From positions 149,416,001 through 149,480,000 of the forward strand of contig NC_060212.1 in the NCBI RefSeq assembly GCF_021130785.1: 64,000 nucleotides of DNA, read 5' to 3'. The position numbers were made by a program, and so were the translations under genes. Positions 24,969 through 37,073 of the stretch are shown one piece after another (the first letter of the stretch is position 1; every line of letters begins with the position of its first letter). The notes beneath the pieces are model-generated. The model did not search any database, was not told the DNA's origin, and worked only from the letters and a program-made list of their open reading frames with translations. This DNA is from Homalodisca vitripennis. Its lineage: Eukaryota; Arthropoda; Insecta; Hemiptera; Cicadellidae.

Positions 24969-26542
24969 CAAACAAGGAAAACATATGCAGATGCAGTGAT
25001 TATAACAATGGAATTTCTTTCACTTACAATATTCTTAAATCAATGAAATATCGAAACTCTCACGAAAAGGTTTAGGTTTAAGCTATAATAAGGTTCGAAT
25101 GTAGAAAACATGAATTTTTGAAGACTTCTGAATGTAGATACCACGAGATATTTACCTAGAAAATGGGAATTAAAGCCAATTTAGCTTTTTCTACATTTTA
25201 GTAGGGGACAAAAATTGTGTTAATGTATCTTGTCATGTCTCTTTTTGAAGGCAATTCATTTCTGGTTGAAAATGAGCTAGTTCCATCATTCTCTTATAAA
25301 AAGAAAAAAAAGGTCTGGTTTTTTTCACAGTAATCTGAAACCTTATTTTTTCGATATTTTAAAGTAACAACACAGTAGGCTTTAAATGTCTACAGTAATG
25401 ACATGCTTTATTGTCGTTTGAGACCTTTATTGCTTAATTGTCGTGTTCTATTATGGATTACCTTATTAATGCTAAGATTCAAATTCAAACACCTTAGACA
25501 GTACCAATATATATTCTAGTTTAAATAGACATATTAACCCTAATATATAAGACATAAAATTCGAATGAAAATATAAAGTTCAGTCTGTAAACCGTTATTA
25601 ATACTAATATCTTACTGAGAATACGCGTATCTGGAGCAGGTATGAAATGCTTTAAAGGGATGTTAAAATTACGCTTGTGTTATACATTTTTAAAATGAGG
25701 AAGGAAGAAAAGGGCATTGTAATCACCCTAGGATTAATGGAGATAACAAGTTCTCGGAGGCTCAACGGAATGTAATTACAATAAACAGGAAAGTACAGTC
25801 CCTGTAAAAAGTAAGTGCGCATTAATTAGCTGGTAAGCTTCTGTGTTTAAAGTAAGATAATTACTGAAATTACCAAGCAGTATTCAGCCCTAGCAATCAA
25901 CTAATTATAAAGTAACCACTAAATGAAATCATACTCTGTGGTAATACTTGGTGTTTGAGGTATTCTTTGTACCAGTTTAAAACAATACTTTGTTTAATTC
26001 TTATAGTAATGCAACATCTGATTACATATTCTTCTTAAATACACATAGTTATACTGATAGTCTTGTTTTAATACACTTCCACTGCTACGTATTAAACTGA
26101 ATTAACTCTCTTAATGTTTTAACACACTTACTTAACAACAGATGAATACCTTTAATAAGCGCATTACAGCAACTTTTATATCTAAGCCTTTCGTAGGTAG
26201 AAACCGGATCTTCATGAAACTGGATAAGACTTTCTTTGATAATCAGGTAAAAATTATAGTTATTCAACCTAAAAGTGTAAAACTTTATTTAGATTTTGTA
26301 TATATCTGTTCAAAAACACTTTATTGGACGAAAGGCCAAACATTCTTCACATAATACAGAAAGTCTAATAAACCAAATAGACATGAGTTTGGGCGTTACT
26401 GATGTACTAATGTAAAATCCGCAAATTACAATGATTTGGTAGAATTTAGCGTGTCGGAAGCGTAGGAAATTGTTGAAGACTAGCTGACATGACACGCTAT
26501 GGCGAAATTGGTAACTTGTGGGCATATTATATATGGACATGA
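24969..26542. other. AT-rich sequence, nothing recognised
   Basis: No gene or repeat supported. Overlapping short frames at 26085-26540 lie on both strands and show no family features. Confidence 0.4.
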
Positions 26543-26558
26543 CCCCCCCCTCTCTCTC

Positions 26559-26610
<52 letters not shown>

Positions 26611-26624
26611 TCCTCCCTCTCTCT
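26543..26624. repeat. C run plus (CT)n microsatellite
   Basis: Eight C residues are followed by about 70 bases of CT repeats with a few interruptions. The Ser-Leu frame across it is an artefact. Confidence 0.95.
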
Positions 26625-26768
26625 AAAGATTTAAAAAATACGCGGATTAAAATGAATTTTCCCCTCTGCCAATTTTCAAGGTTTTGAACCTTGAACTGAC
26701 CACAGTTTTCCTAAAGTTACGTTAAGATACTTTAATTGTTAGGTAGAAGGGGTTACTCATATCCTAGA

Positions 26769-26835
26769 ACCATACATATATATGGTACACTACCATATAT
26801 ATGTATGGTAACCACTACCATATATATGTATGGTA
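26769..26835. repeat. three 18-bp palindromic blocks
   Basis: ACCATACATATATATGGT (26769) is followed by its exact reverse complement ACCATATATATGTATGGT (26792) and then by a second copy of that reverse complement (26818). The blocks are spaced by 5 and 8 bases and can form alternative hairpins. Confidence 0.85.
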
Positions 26836-26994
26836 TATATTATTCCAAGTCTTGAGAAGCACATTGCAGATTGATCACGGCTTTTAAATATCAATAAATT
26901 CAATCAAAGTCACAAATGTATATAAAGAGATACAACACAGATCCTAGTTGTGTTGTAATGCAAGAGAGGGGAAGGGTTAAAACGCAAGAACAAA

Positions 26995-27040
26995 GTGTGG
27001 GGCCGGATCCGCCGCCGCCGGCGTTTCCCGGGCTTTTTGT
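26995..27040. other. short GC island
   Basis: GGGCCGGATCCGCCGCCGCC and the following CCCGGGC stand out from the flanks. Frames of 61-64 codons cross it on both strands, and neither looks like a known protein. Confidence 0.5.
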
Positions 27041-27489
27041 CTAATGAAAGTTTGTGCTTTGATATCAAGGCTAAGCTGCCCCTTAGCGTCTCAACTTTGT
27101 TCATTCTATTTTATGTGTCTCTCTGGTTGAAACCGTGCCTTCAGAAGAGGAAATTACACCCGAGTTTACTATATGTTTAAATTGGATTGTCGGTGTGTAG
27201 TTGTGGATAATTAACAAAATGTAAAACTTTCCTCACATTTTAACATTAACATGAAGTATGTCAGGGCTTTCATAAGGACATGCTCTCAAAACTTTTGGCG
27301 TGAGGACTCCAAGAAACGTTTATCTATGTGTATGTGAGATAGTAGAGCTTTCTAGTAAAGCTAACTATCTATCCAAATAACTGTCATCGCAGCTTAATGT
27401 TAACTGACAAGATTGAAACTAAGTGCTAAAATACTTCACATAATTGAGCAAAATGTTACTAATATGATTTTTAATTTATTTACTCACAT

Positions 27490-28190
27490 TATTTCAGTAA
27501 TAAAAATGCATTTGTGTCTATCTGTTTGTATGTCTGCCTTTCTGTCTAACTATCTAGACATATAGGACAGTTATCCGCACAATATTTATAAAACGAAATA
27601 ATCTAGACTTATGTTTTATTCATTTCTGCATGAAAAACATTGAGTTCGACTATGATGCATGTCACTGCTGAAAAAACTCAGTATACTCATGAAAGATTTT
27701 AACATTTTAACAATACTCATACAATAAAAGTGGAAAGTCAATGCTAGAACTAAGCTCTAATTTCTTGCGTTCTAATACTACATGCCTACGTCACCGGAAC
27801 TTTTATTATTGAAACACTGATATGAAATCTACTTCAATTCACAAATATGTCAATGTGTGTTGTGTCAATATATCTTGAGGAACGTAATCTACAGAATTTA
27901 AATTTTGCATGAAACTTCATGTTTTACATAGAAATTAATGAGTTCTATGATGGTGTATGTTCATACACGGAATTTAGCTACGCTATATTATTGTTCAGGA
28001 AGATGACACAATTTCCTTTTTGCTTGCCTGGGGATGTAAATATTTCTTTTCTTCATATCTGTCTGCCTGTCTGTCCACAGAACATCTCGAGAATGAAGTG
28101 ATCTATAGATTTGAAACTATTCACTCAACCGTGACTTAGCCTGTTACGCGACACTTGGTGTGGCGTACTCTTCTTACCTTGTATATGTAC
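27490..28190 (+). mobile_element. family A dispersed repeats
   Basis: Two partial copies in tandem. The first (27490-27740) has the TCTGTCTAAC block and the GAGTTCGACTATGATGCATG block. The second (27850-28190) is clearer: ATTTTGCATGAAACTTCATG, GAGTTCTATGATGGTG, CTGCCTGTCTGTCCACAG, CATCTCGAGAATGAAG, GACTTAGCCTGTTACGCGAC. The 60-codon frame inside is not conserved in other copies. Confidence 0.7.
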
Positions 28191-30656
28191 CCTGCACAAT
28201 ATAAATTGTAGTCTTCAGCCATATTTCCTAGAACCTGGTCAATAGACATTTCAAAATTAGTTAAAATTTCTGTAAATTCTTCATAGAACCCTTGTTTCTT
28301 GTCCACAACATTATCATCTAAAAGAACTGTATTTATGGAATTTTAAAATGTTGATCCAACTAACAACCCATTGCATCACATTAAGAGATATTTTAGATTC
28401 TTCTCGTAAAACATATCTGTATTTTTTTTATTTACGTCAAGACTTACACTTGCTTACACTGCTTGAACTTATTTTATTGACTTTTCTGTGTATTAGAGCG
28501 ATTTTCCCCTTCCTCACAGATCACGAACCTGTGTGAGGTTATAAAACAACAGATAAGATATAGATACAGAACAACATGCTACGTTACGATAGCTACTGAT
28601 AAGCCATAAGTTCAGGCAAATGGTAGGGCAGTAGAAAAAATATAGTATTAGCTAATATCAAAGTTAAGTTTTAAAATCTTTCATACTTCTGTGGTGGCTA
28701 TTTTTATTATTTGAAAATGCTAAAAATTAAACTGAATTCCTGTCTATACTAATGTACAAACATTTCTTAATGAGTTAAAAGTATTCAAACAACGTCTTTA
28801 CCATTCCTTATTCCGAATTTTCTTGACTCGTGCTAGCTACTCACGTCATCGGAAGGTATTTTACCTATTGATACCTTTCCATTTTAATCTCATTATTCGA
28901 TAATGATTTAATATTGTGAGAAAACAAGAAAGTTCTTGAAAGTAATTCAGACTGGCCAGACTCCTCCTGCCCGTTCTTGATACATTTTCACATCTTTCTT
29001 CAAAGTGAAAATTGTGTCTCATCATCCTGCAGTGTTTTATACTTTCCACATGGACTCCCATACCAAGAGTTTAAGATTAAATAAAACCGAATTAATTATT
29101 TTATTCAATTTTTCTCTGCTGAGTTTAGTTGCTATTTCATACTGTTTGAAAATAAACCTCCATTTTATCATATTTGGTTATTTAAAAAGCTGTTTGGGGT
29201 TTGTTTGAGATGGAAGGAAGTAGAATTAATACGATATGAGAGTGAACCACAAGATTATTGTGATAATTTTTTTCCTTAGATAATTAATTGTTAACATTTA
29301 GTACTAGCTATCAATAATGAGGTGTTGTGTTCATAAAAATTGAGAGACTTAAGTGATATTTCTCAATCAGATGGATGTTTCAAATATACTACATTAATCT
29401 CTGGTACGAACAAGAATAAACTCTTCTAGGCATTTCACCATTTTTATAAAAGAAGATTTTCCTTTTATTAGTAAGAGATGGAATAAATGAACAGTCTAAG
29501 TGGTACACTGTCCGCGGTGGTGATCAAATTTCCAGATCAGATATTATCCCACACCTCTAATCCAAAGATTAATTCCTTGGCTTCTGATCAGTCAAAAATA
29601 TAAGAAAGTTAGCTGTCATCCATTGTTGAATATGTTTGATCCTACAATTTTTTCAACAACAACACTATTCTTGTGCTTAAAGATTCTAGTGTCGGCTCAT
29701 TTCGTGAGCGGTTTTTAATATATTGCATTTTTGTTATTTTTGGATGCCAAATGTTTGTCCAAGATACTGTAGAGGGCATCGACGCGGCACAGACGGAGAA
29801 ACTGTGACTACGAATACCAGATGGAACCTCTAGTTAGCACCGATATGTGGGTGACACATGATTTTTTTTTTAATAGAAAATGCCATAAAGTAAATATCGA
29901 ATTATCATCTGACTATCATACAGCTGCCCATGCATGATAGTGGCAGTCGAAGTGTTATAATAGTAACTATTAGTCACATTAAAAATAAGTTTAAACGTAA
30001 TTCATTCTTTGTTTCTGTATTTTATGTTTTTGTTTGGCAGGAATTTTCTCACTACTGTTAGTACAAAAGAGACTCGTCTGTAATAACAAGAAAGCGACGA
30101 ATTTCTTCCACTCCCAAACTCTTGAGCTCACCATGGTAACTAATACAGGTACGATTAATCGAAGAGGCATCGCAGTATCATAATTCCATCGATTTATAGT
30201 ACTGTATACCACGAGTATATGATATGGTAGTATATATTGCGATAGATATTTTGTAACCATGGACCACTCCGACCAGTAATAATATGGAATATTGGTTGAT
30301 ACTACTGGCTGATAAAATGCTAGTTGAATTCATTTGAGTTTAATAAAATATGTTAACAATTTTCTTTTATATTTTTTATTGTTCTATTGAGAGATTATAC
30401 TCATCAAGTGGTTTTAATTAGATAAATTTGATAAAAAATTGATTAAATTTAAAGAATTAAAAATGTATAGGTATCGGCCTATATAATTTCAACTCCATGA
30501 TCATGGACGTTGTGAACGTTTCATACAGGTTGTGTTCCAATGAAAGTTGTAATAACATCATCATGCGTTAAACATAGTGGCAGTTTATTAAGAACCCAGG
30601 ACATGGCCTTCTTGATAAAATCGTGTCATCGTCGACTAGTTTAATCATATTTTTGT
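28191..30656. other. AT-rich sequence, nothing recognised
   Basis: Short frames only (60-89 codons), none with a signature. The stretch 29760-29840 is slightly GC-richer, without a recognisable site. Confidence 0.35.
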
Positions 30657-30757
30657 CGGTGTATGACAACTCTTCCGTCTGCCTGTTCGTCTCAGTTCGT
30701 TTTTGAGCGGTAACTTTATAGAAATGTTCTAGAGGTTTAAACATGTTACGTCGGAAC
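30657..30757 (+). repeat. dispersed-repeat fragment beside the 20-bp array
   Basis: Contains TCTGCCTGTTCGTCTCAG and a GGTAACTTTATAG phrase. Similar CTGTCCG...GGTAACTC or GTTACTC phrases recur at 31107-31160 and 31255-31290. The 20-bp array therefore seems to sit inside a repeat with a poly-CTGTC start. Confidence 0.45.
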
Positions 30758-31085
30758 CTCTTTGTCCAAAGGAGAACCTCTCTGTCCAAAGGAGAACCTT
30801 TCTGTCCAAAGGAGAACCTTTCTGTCCAAAGGAGAACCTCTTTGTCCAAAGGAGAACCTTTCTGTCCAAAGGAGAACCTTTCTGTCCAAAGGAGAACCTC
30901 TCTGTCCAAAGGAGAACCTCTCTGTCCAAAGGAGAACCTCTCTGTCCAAAGGAGAACCTCTCTGTCCAAAGGAGAACCTCTCTGTCCAAAGGAGAACCTC
31001 TCTGTCCAAAGGAGAACCTCTCTGTCCAAAGGAGAACCTCTCTGTCCAAAGGAGAACCTCTCTGTCCAAAGGAGAACCTCTCTGC
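30758..31085. repeat. 20-bp tandem repeat, about 16 copies
   Basis: The unit AACCTCTCTGTCCAAAGGAG repeats with substitutions of C or T at two positions (CTCT, TTCT, CTTT). Because 20 is not a multiple of 3, all six frames stay open with a 60-base super-period. This explains the overlapping frames of 106-153 codons on both strands. They are not genes. Units toward the right side (from about 30890) are identical, so expansion was recent there. Confidence 0.95.
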
Positions 31086-31339
31086 GTTTTAGTTAAAATT
31101 TCACATGGCAGCCTGTCCGCCTGTGTGGTAACTCTTAATATAAAGGCAAATATGTTTAGAAACTTATCGTAACTTACTAAGTTACACTAGTATAGGTTTC
31201 TCTTGGTACGAGGAAGGATTCTATTGGTTTTTTTGGTAAAAATTGTGTAAAGGCCAGTACGCCTGTCTGTCCGTCCGTGATGTTACTCTTTCAATTAAAA
31301 TTTTGAGTGTAATTCCAGTTCACCTTCCTTTTATTGCAG

Positions 31340-31401
31340 CGCCTGGCACATTACTTTACACGTCTTTTCGTCGTTTCAACATCAGAGACACCTATAAATA
31401 G
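31340..31401 (+). pseudogene. shortened exon-like segment, left arm
   Basis: A splice-acceptor-like tract ending TTTTATTGCAG is followed by 62 bases ending in a TAG that aligns with the minus-strand exon at 31591-31732. Relative to that exon 80 bases are missing, and 80 is not a multiple of three. The frame opened at the acceptor therefore does not reach the shared C-terminal codons (FNIRDTYK, stop). This is a broken copy. Confidence 0.45.
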
Positions 31402-31590
31402 GTGAAGTAGCAGTGTCGTTGTCTCACCAGGTGCAGCATTGCGTGCACTACGATATTTCTGACACGATCTCTAAGCACAGTGAACCAACCGAGTTTTCTA
31501 CTCATAATGTAGCTATGGTAGGAGGGATTGATTAAGTTACAATCTGCACTCAATTGTGCACCTGATGGGACAATGACACTGCCAATTCAC

Positions 31591-31732
31591 CTATTTATAG
31601 GTCTCTCTGATGTCAAAACAATATAAAGGTTCGTTTTGAGCTTCTTCGTCGTCTACTTTCTCTTCATCTCTTCCGACGAACATGACTCCAGATTCTAGGA
31701 GTCGAGTCTGAGACAGCGTTAGATACCAGGCG
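31591..31732 (-). CDS. terminal-exon-like frame, unidentified protein
   Basis: On the minus strand a pyrimidine-rich tract ending TTTTATTGCAG precedes 142 bases. In phase 1 these encode 46 residues and then TAG. The peptide begins AWYLTLSQTRLLESGVMFVG. It then has an acidic stretch of Asp, Glu and Lys, and ends EPLYCFDIRETYK. The composition and the acceptor suggest the last exon of a real gene or a captured fragment of one. A shortened copy lies in the opposite arm of the foldback at 31340-31401. No upstream exon was found in the window. I do not recognise the protein, and capture by a mobile element or a duplicated host exon are both possible. Confidence 0.35.
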
Positions 31733-31803
31733 CTGCAATAAAAGGAAGTCGAACTGGAACTACACTCAAAATTCTAACTGAATCAACCCTTCCTACCATA
31801 GCT

Positions 31804-32150
31804 GCGTTCTGTGTGGATTACTCTTTCGATAAGTTCTTTCGGATTCTTCAATACTCCGTTATACCAATTTAGCCAACAAATTATTTTACCACTATTAAAT
31901 TATTATCAATACCATGTAGGTTTTCATTGTATTTGCTTTATTGGCATTTTATTTACGGAAGTTAGTGTTAATTCTATGGAATCATCACCGTTATGTGTAA
32001 CTGTGAATCAGTAAAAATAAAAAAAAATGTTTTTGTTAATAATTGAGCGATAGTACTAGTGCTTTACTAAGTAAAGTTGTTAATGAATATAAATGTAAAC
32101 AACAGCCTAAATAATGCCCCTTATAAAGTATCTGACGTTCGTGGTGTTAA
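31804..32150. other. AT-rich sequence, nothing recognised
   Basis: A 67-codon plus-strand frame at 31811-32014 begins near the foldback end. It has hydrophobic stretches but no signature. Confidence 0.3.
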
Positions 32151-32156
32151 GGATTT

Positions 32157-32250
32157 AAAATGTGTGGTGCTCGCCTCTGACCTCAGATAAATGGCTGGTA
32201 ACAGCTGGCTTTCCCGCGGCCCGGGCCCTGTCACGGATCGCCGGAAAAAT
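32157..32250. other. GC island
   Basis: TTTCCCGCGGCCCGGGCCCT and the following CACGGATCGCCGG are the most GC-rich bases in this part of the window. A 21-codon frame (ATG at about 32191) crosses it. There is no known motif. It could be part of a promoter or a repeat remnant. Confidence 0.4.
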
Positions 32251-32560
32251 CGATGACGTTATATTACACAACTCGTTGTCTACCCAAATATATTCGAATA
32301 CATTACACACTCCTTAGGAAAATCGCACGTACTGACTGATACACAGCAGTAACAATTTGATAAATGTGTTTTTCTTATTACTTATATTATTACATTGCTG
32401 TAATTCTGTTTCAAATTTATAAAACGGGATCAGCATATCATTTTACTAAAAGAAATTATTTAATTAGTTATTGTTGACGTGACAACGTCTTAAATTAGGT
32501 TGCGGCTCGGAGTCACTCATGAAAAAGTGTAACGCCCGGTAACGTTACGATGCCCGTCCA

Positions 32561-32637
32561 GTGGGTCCGCCGCACGGGATCCGCACGGGATAAAACAGAT
32601 AACTGTGGGTCCGCCGCACGGGATAAAGCAGATAACT
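32561..32637. repeat. short direct duplication, GC-rich
   Basis: GTGGGTCCGCCGCACGGGAT occurs at about 32561 and again at about 32605, each followed by ATAAA(A/G)CAGATAACT. An extra CCGCACGGGAT lies between. The period is about 44 bases. Confidence 0.85.
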
Positions 32638-32639
32638 AT

Positions 32640-35044
32640 GTTTATTCGTGAAAATGTGGAGTGCTTAGATTCGTCATTTACAACAACTACAACAATAAAG
32701 GTAAATAATTGTACACTGATATTTCATTATCGTAAACTATGATTGATTGATTAATTGTTAGATTGACACAAAAGTTGAGAAACTGAGTTTATAGGTTATG
32801 TCATACTATTGACAAATGTTGATAGTGTTAAGTAAATTATTAGTTTAAATCACTCTGCAATCAATCGTAATTCAGTCGATTGAGAAGAAACAGCGCGTAT
32901 TGCTAGTCAAACATTTAAAATAACAAATTATAACCTCTAACCTGTCATAACAGTGCGACCAAACAAACAAACTAAACCGACCAATCACCACGCGCGGAGT
33001 TAGAATTTAACTGTGTTTAGCAAGAATTTCAAATTCCAATTTTAGTAAATGTTTTATTCAACTTTACCATTTACAATAACAAATTTTAATTAATTTCAAA
33101 TTATGTACAATGTTTTAGTAAACAAAATATATTTCTATAGTTAAAATTTGTGCAATTCTTATTTTCATTCAATTCCTTGTTCCTATTGTGCAATTTAATA
33201 ATATTCATATCAATAAATATTCTACCGAGAAAAAGACGTTGTCACGTAAAATCTTCGCCCGTAAAACCGACTTTACAGGCAACCATAATTTTTTTTTTTT
33301 CGTTTTAATAATAACTTTTTTCTGGAATAAGTGGGCTTTTTATGACTGCAGCCTTCTCCTCAATTGATTTAATCTTTTATTATTTATATTAATTTTTTTA
33401 GTTTATATGTGGTACTGAAAATACCTTGCTATTGTTAAAACATCCTTTATAATTCATTATTGTCAAAAACAGTCAATATACATTACTCTAGTGTAATAAT
33501 TTCACAAAATATACTTGTATAAATATGATTAAATTGTGCGGTAAATTTAGTTAGTATGGACAGAATTATTAATTAAAATAAATTTTCTCAGATTAACCTA
33601 ATAATATAGGACTTTTGGTTTATTTCTTATTATTTTATAAATCAATTTATAATGTTTTTTTACCATTTAACTTGAAGTGAGTTACTTAAAATTACGGATG
33701 TCCAAGATTTCAGAGTTAAAATAGATAGAACGCTTGTATTGCTTTTCAATCTTACAAAATTTTAAAAAGTATTTTTAGTAGGTATTTAATTACCCGTGAT
33801 TATCTTCTCAGATGGCTAATAATTGTCCAGGCTATGAATATGGAATTGTTCTCAAAATTAAACAATAAGTAATGTTATACGTTTGTCTAAATTACGTTAT
33901 ATTTAAATTGGATTTGAGAGGAACATTGTTAAAAAAAATACAATGACCTTATTACAATCTAGGATAAAGTCACTGCTGGTTTTATTTGATCAATATTAAC
34001 CAAAATATAACCAACCAAAATATACTTTTATATTTATAAAGTATTAATCTGTTGATCTGGTTTGGTTAATTAACTTGAGATGTAAAATAAATATTACATA
34101 AGGTAAGTAAAAGTAATAGAGATGAATGTTGTAATTTCCTCAGGAAAATAAATATCATACAATTATTTATTTTTGATTACAATGTTTTTCTAAGGAAAAT
34201 TGAATACCATTGGACTAAAATCATAAATAATCTATTACGTAAGTGTAGCCATTTCTGCTACATTGGTTTTAATTTTACAATTTTGTGAATTTAATTTTAT
34301 AAGAACATAAAAAGGTGTTTTTAGTATTAAGTAGATTTTGTAAACGGTAGGTAATAATACTGAAATGTACTCTTTTAGCAAATCCTACTCGTGTGACTTG
34401 AGCATAGCAGTTCGATTCTGAATTGATCCTTTGTTGTACCGTTTCTCTTGGCCAAACTGGGTTTTGGTTGGTCCAGATCAGAAAATATGAAGGCTAATTT
34501 GTTGTTTCGGCTGGGATAATGAATATCTCGCTGATTACATAATTAACTATGGGGGAGGGTATTATAAAACCAGCGCTTTTCGGCTTTCGCCCAATTTATC
34601 TGTTCAATAAGACCGTTCCGTGTGTATCAAACTTTCCGTGAGTGAAATTTCGCCCAGACTAGATTACAGCTTTATTAAAGTAATCGAGTAAAAATAAAAT
34701 GGATATTTTCGTGTATAATAACTGTTTTTCTCCCGTTTGATCAAAGAATTAATTTTATTTTTATAATATTCTAGAGTATAATGTAACGTTTTGTGACTAT
34801 TTTTTGTAATTTTGGGCACTAATAAGAAATTACATTTTAGCAAATAGTATTTGAATTTTAAAAACTAACTGAAATATAACGGGAATTGGAAAAATCCCAC
34901 AGTTTGCGTTCATCACGAGGTGGACAATAGAACTTTGAGGATTAATTTAATTTGAATTGTATTGATTATTTTATTTTAAGAAGAGAAGAACCTTTAATTT
35001 CATTTCATTTGAATTTAGTAATTATTTTGAAGAGCCAATTTGAT

Positions 35045-35046
<2 letters not shown>
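32640..35046. other. AT-rich sequence with a promoter-like site
   Basis: No gene recognised. Near 34560 a TATTATAAAACC box is followed by a GC-richer stretch with CAGCGCTTTTCGGCTTTCGC and no long frame. It could be a TATA-box promoter with a 5' untranslated exon, but transcript evidence would be needed. Confidence 0.3.

Positions 35047-35089
<43 letters not shown>
35047..35089. repeat. poly-T tract
   Basis: 43 T residues in a row. It may be the A-tail of a minus-strand retrocopy, but no body or flanking duplication could be delimited. Confidence 0.95.
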
Positions 35090-35090
<1 letters not shown>

Positions 35091-35630
35091 AGAAGAGAGC
35101 ATTTTGTTTTAGTTTGATTTGAATATTAATATCCTTGCCAAAGTAATTTTGAATTTAAAAAAAACTTTGAACCAAATTTTATGGTAATAGAGATTAAAAG
35201 TTCCACACCAAAGAGATTTAATAGTGACATTAAACTTTTTATTGACTTTCAGCTCTGCGTTTTATTTTAAAACACTTCAATAATATTTGATTGTCGTAAT
35301 TAAAGTTGGTATTCAATAGTTAACCATTGCTTAACCATAAATAATTAAAAAAATTAATTTTTTTACCGACTGAGAGAGTTAATTATAGTTTAATCTTTGA
35401 ATTTTAGTCAGGGTTTTGTGATCATCCTAGGGTCAATTGTCTCTATATAAGCACTCAACCTGGTTTTTCTTTATATCGGTACAGAAATATTTCATACGAA
35501 TGAAATCAATCGTCAACCATTTTGGTGGCGGTCGAATGGAATAGTATAAAAAATTAAAAATATAAACTGAAGATTTTCAGATTATTTACCTCGAAACTTG
35601 ATACACCTAAAATCGACATTCAAACTTATA

Positions 35631-36202
35631 CAGGGTGACAATTAAGTCTGGAACCCCCTTTTTAATTTTTGAACCACAATAGAAAGAAATACCAAAGTTC
35701 ACACGTGCTTACTGGTGATAGTAACGCACACATCTGCCCAATTACCGACCAGATATTCCCTTTGGGGGACGGTCCACAAGGAGTCAGACAAAAATTCTTA
35801 AATAGCAGCATAGGTCAAGTTTGGTATCAAATTAAAGGTCTTACTTAGCAGAGTACAATGCCGCAAACCGGACTTCAAAAGGTGGATTCATTCAGTAGTT
35901 ATAGCTATTTGAATTTTATAACAATTTAACAATGTAAATTATTAAGTATTACAAGTAAACACCAATTTTTAAGTACCTGTGATCAAAGTAAGTGTCCAAA
36001 ATGTTCAAATACCAAACTTGACCTATGCTGCTTTAAGAATTTTGTCTGACTCCTTGTGGACCGTCCCCCAAAGGGAATATCTGGTCGGTAATTGGGCAGA
36101 TGTGTGCGTTACTATCACCAGTAAGCACGTTTGAACTTTGGTATTTCTTTCTATTGTGGTTCAAAAATTAAAAAGGGGGTTCCAGACTTAATTGTCACCC
36201 TG
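35631..36202. mobile_element. 572-bp mariner-type MITE
   Basis: The left end CAGGGTGACAATTAAGTCTG is the exact reverse complement of the right end. Inverted similarity continues for about 190 bases on each side (TTTGGTATTTCTTTCTATTG, GGTCCACAAGGAGTCAGAC and others) with only a few differences. TATA lies outside both ends, consistent with a TA target duplication. The ~185-bp interior has no transposase. The ends and duplication are those of the Tc1/mariner superfamily. It is non-autonomous and, given the near-identical arms, fairly young. Confidence 0.9.
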
Positions 36203-37073
36203 TATATCAGCTATATCGTTTTCAGACAACTACATAAAGAAACAATCGCCATTATAAGGGTATATATAATATGGTTAGCTTACTCTTATTTAACAATTAT
36301 CTGAAGGTTGTGTTTAAGTTTGTGAATGTAAGAATATTATCTGTAAAGCAATATCATTTCATATTCTTCACCCTTTTTATACCCTCGCATTCCGACCTCC
36401 ACAAGCGGCTACCAATTGGTTTCTTTCTTGCGAGAAGTTTCTCTATGGATTTCAGGAAAAACCCAGCTTGTGTAAAATTGGACTATAAACAAATCCATTC
36501 AACCCTATATGAAAACATTGTCACGTTTCTCTAAGAGGACTTATAAGTAAGTTTAATTAAGAAAACTGCTTGTTTTGAGAAATGCAGAGATCACGCAAGA
36601 GGCTTCACTAACGCGACAATAAGAGATCAGATTGTAGTGTTACTGATTTTGTGTATCACTGAACGATAGAAAATATCCGAAAATTCCTGTTTCCTTCACC
36701 ATCCTTCCATTGTCAAAAACAAACTTCAACAAAAGAATTTTTTGACTTGCATTTCATCAGAATTACATCATGAAAACTTAAAAAACAAAATATTCTTCTA
36801 GTTCACTATGACCCATAAACGAAACACATTTTCAAACTCATCAACTGTGCAGGTAGCGTGACGCTGTTATCAGCAATGGCGTGCATCGTCCCTTATCAGA
36901 TTCCTTATTCCAGCCAAGAATTATAAACAACTGACATAGGAACGCGAACTGCCAGGTAGACTGTCACGCTACAAGCGTTGGATTGCTCGATTAACAAGTG
37001 GATTGATAAAACGTCGAAACACGATTCAGGAGTTTAAAATGCTTTATCTATAAATTTTTATTAGGGGATTTGT

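Larger units (their letters stand above)
31285..31803. repeat. imperfect inverted duplication (foldback)
   Basis: On the plus strand 31297-31440 carries AATTTTGAGTGTAATTCCAG, then CTTCCTTTTATTGCAGCGCC, then ACCTATAAATAGGTGAA. The minus strand of 31550-31780 carries the same phrases in the same order, with 80 more bases in the middle. A third piece, AGCTATGGTAGGAGGGATTG at about 31511, has its reverse complement at about 31780-31803. The two arms are diverged copies of one sequence in opposite orientation, separated by roughly 110 bases. Confidence 0.8.

Noticed and set aside
27919..28101. 60-codon frame in family A
   Set aside because: Other family A copies lack the frame, so it is chance.
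30568..31172. Overlapping frames of 106-153 codons on both strands
   Set aside because: They are generated by the 20-bp tandem repeat, which leaves several frames open at once, and the products repeat every 20 residues.
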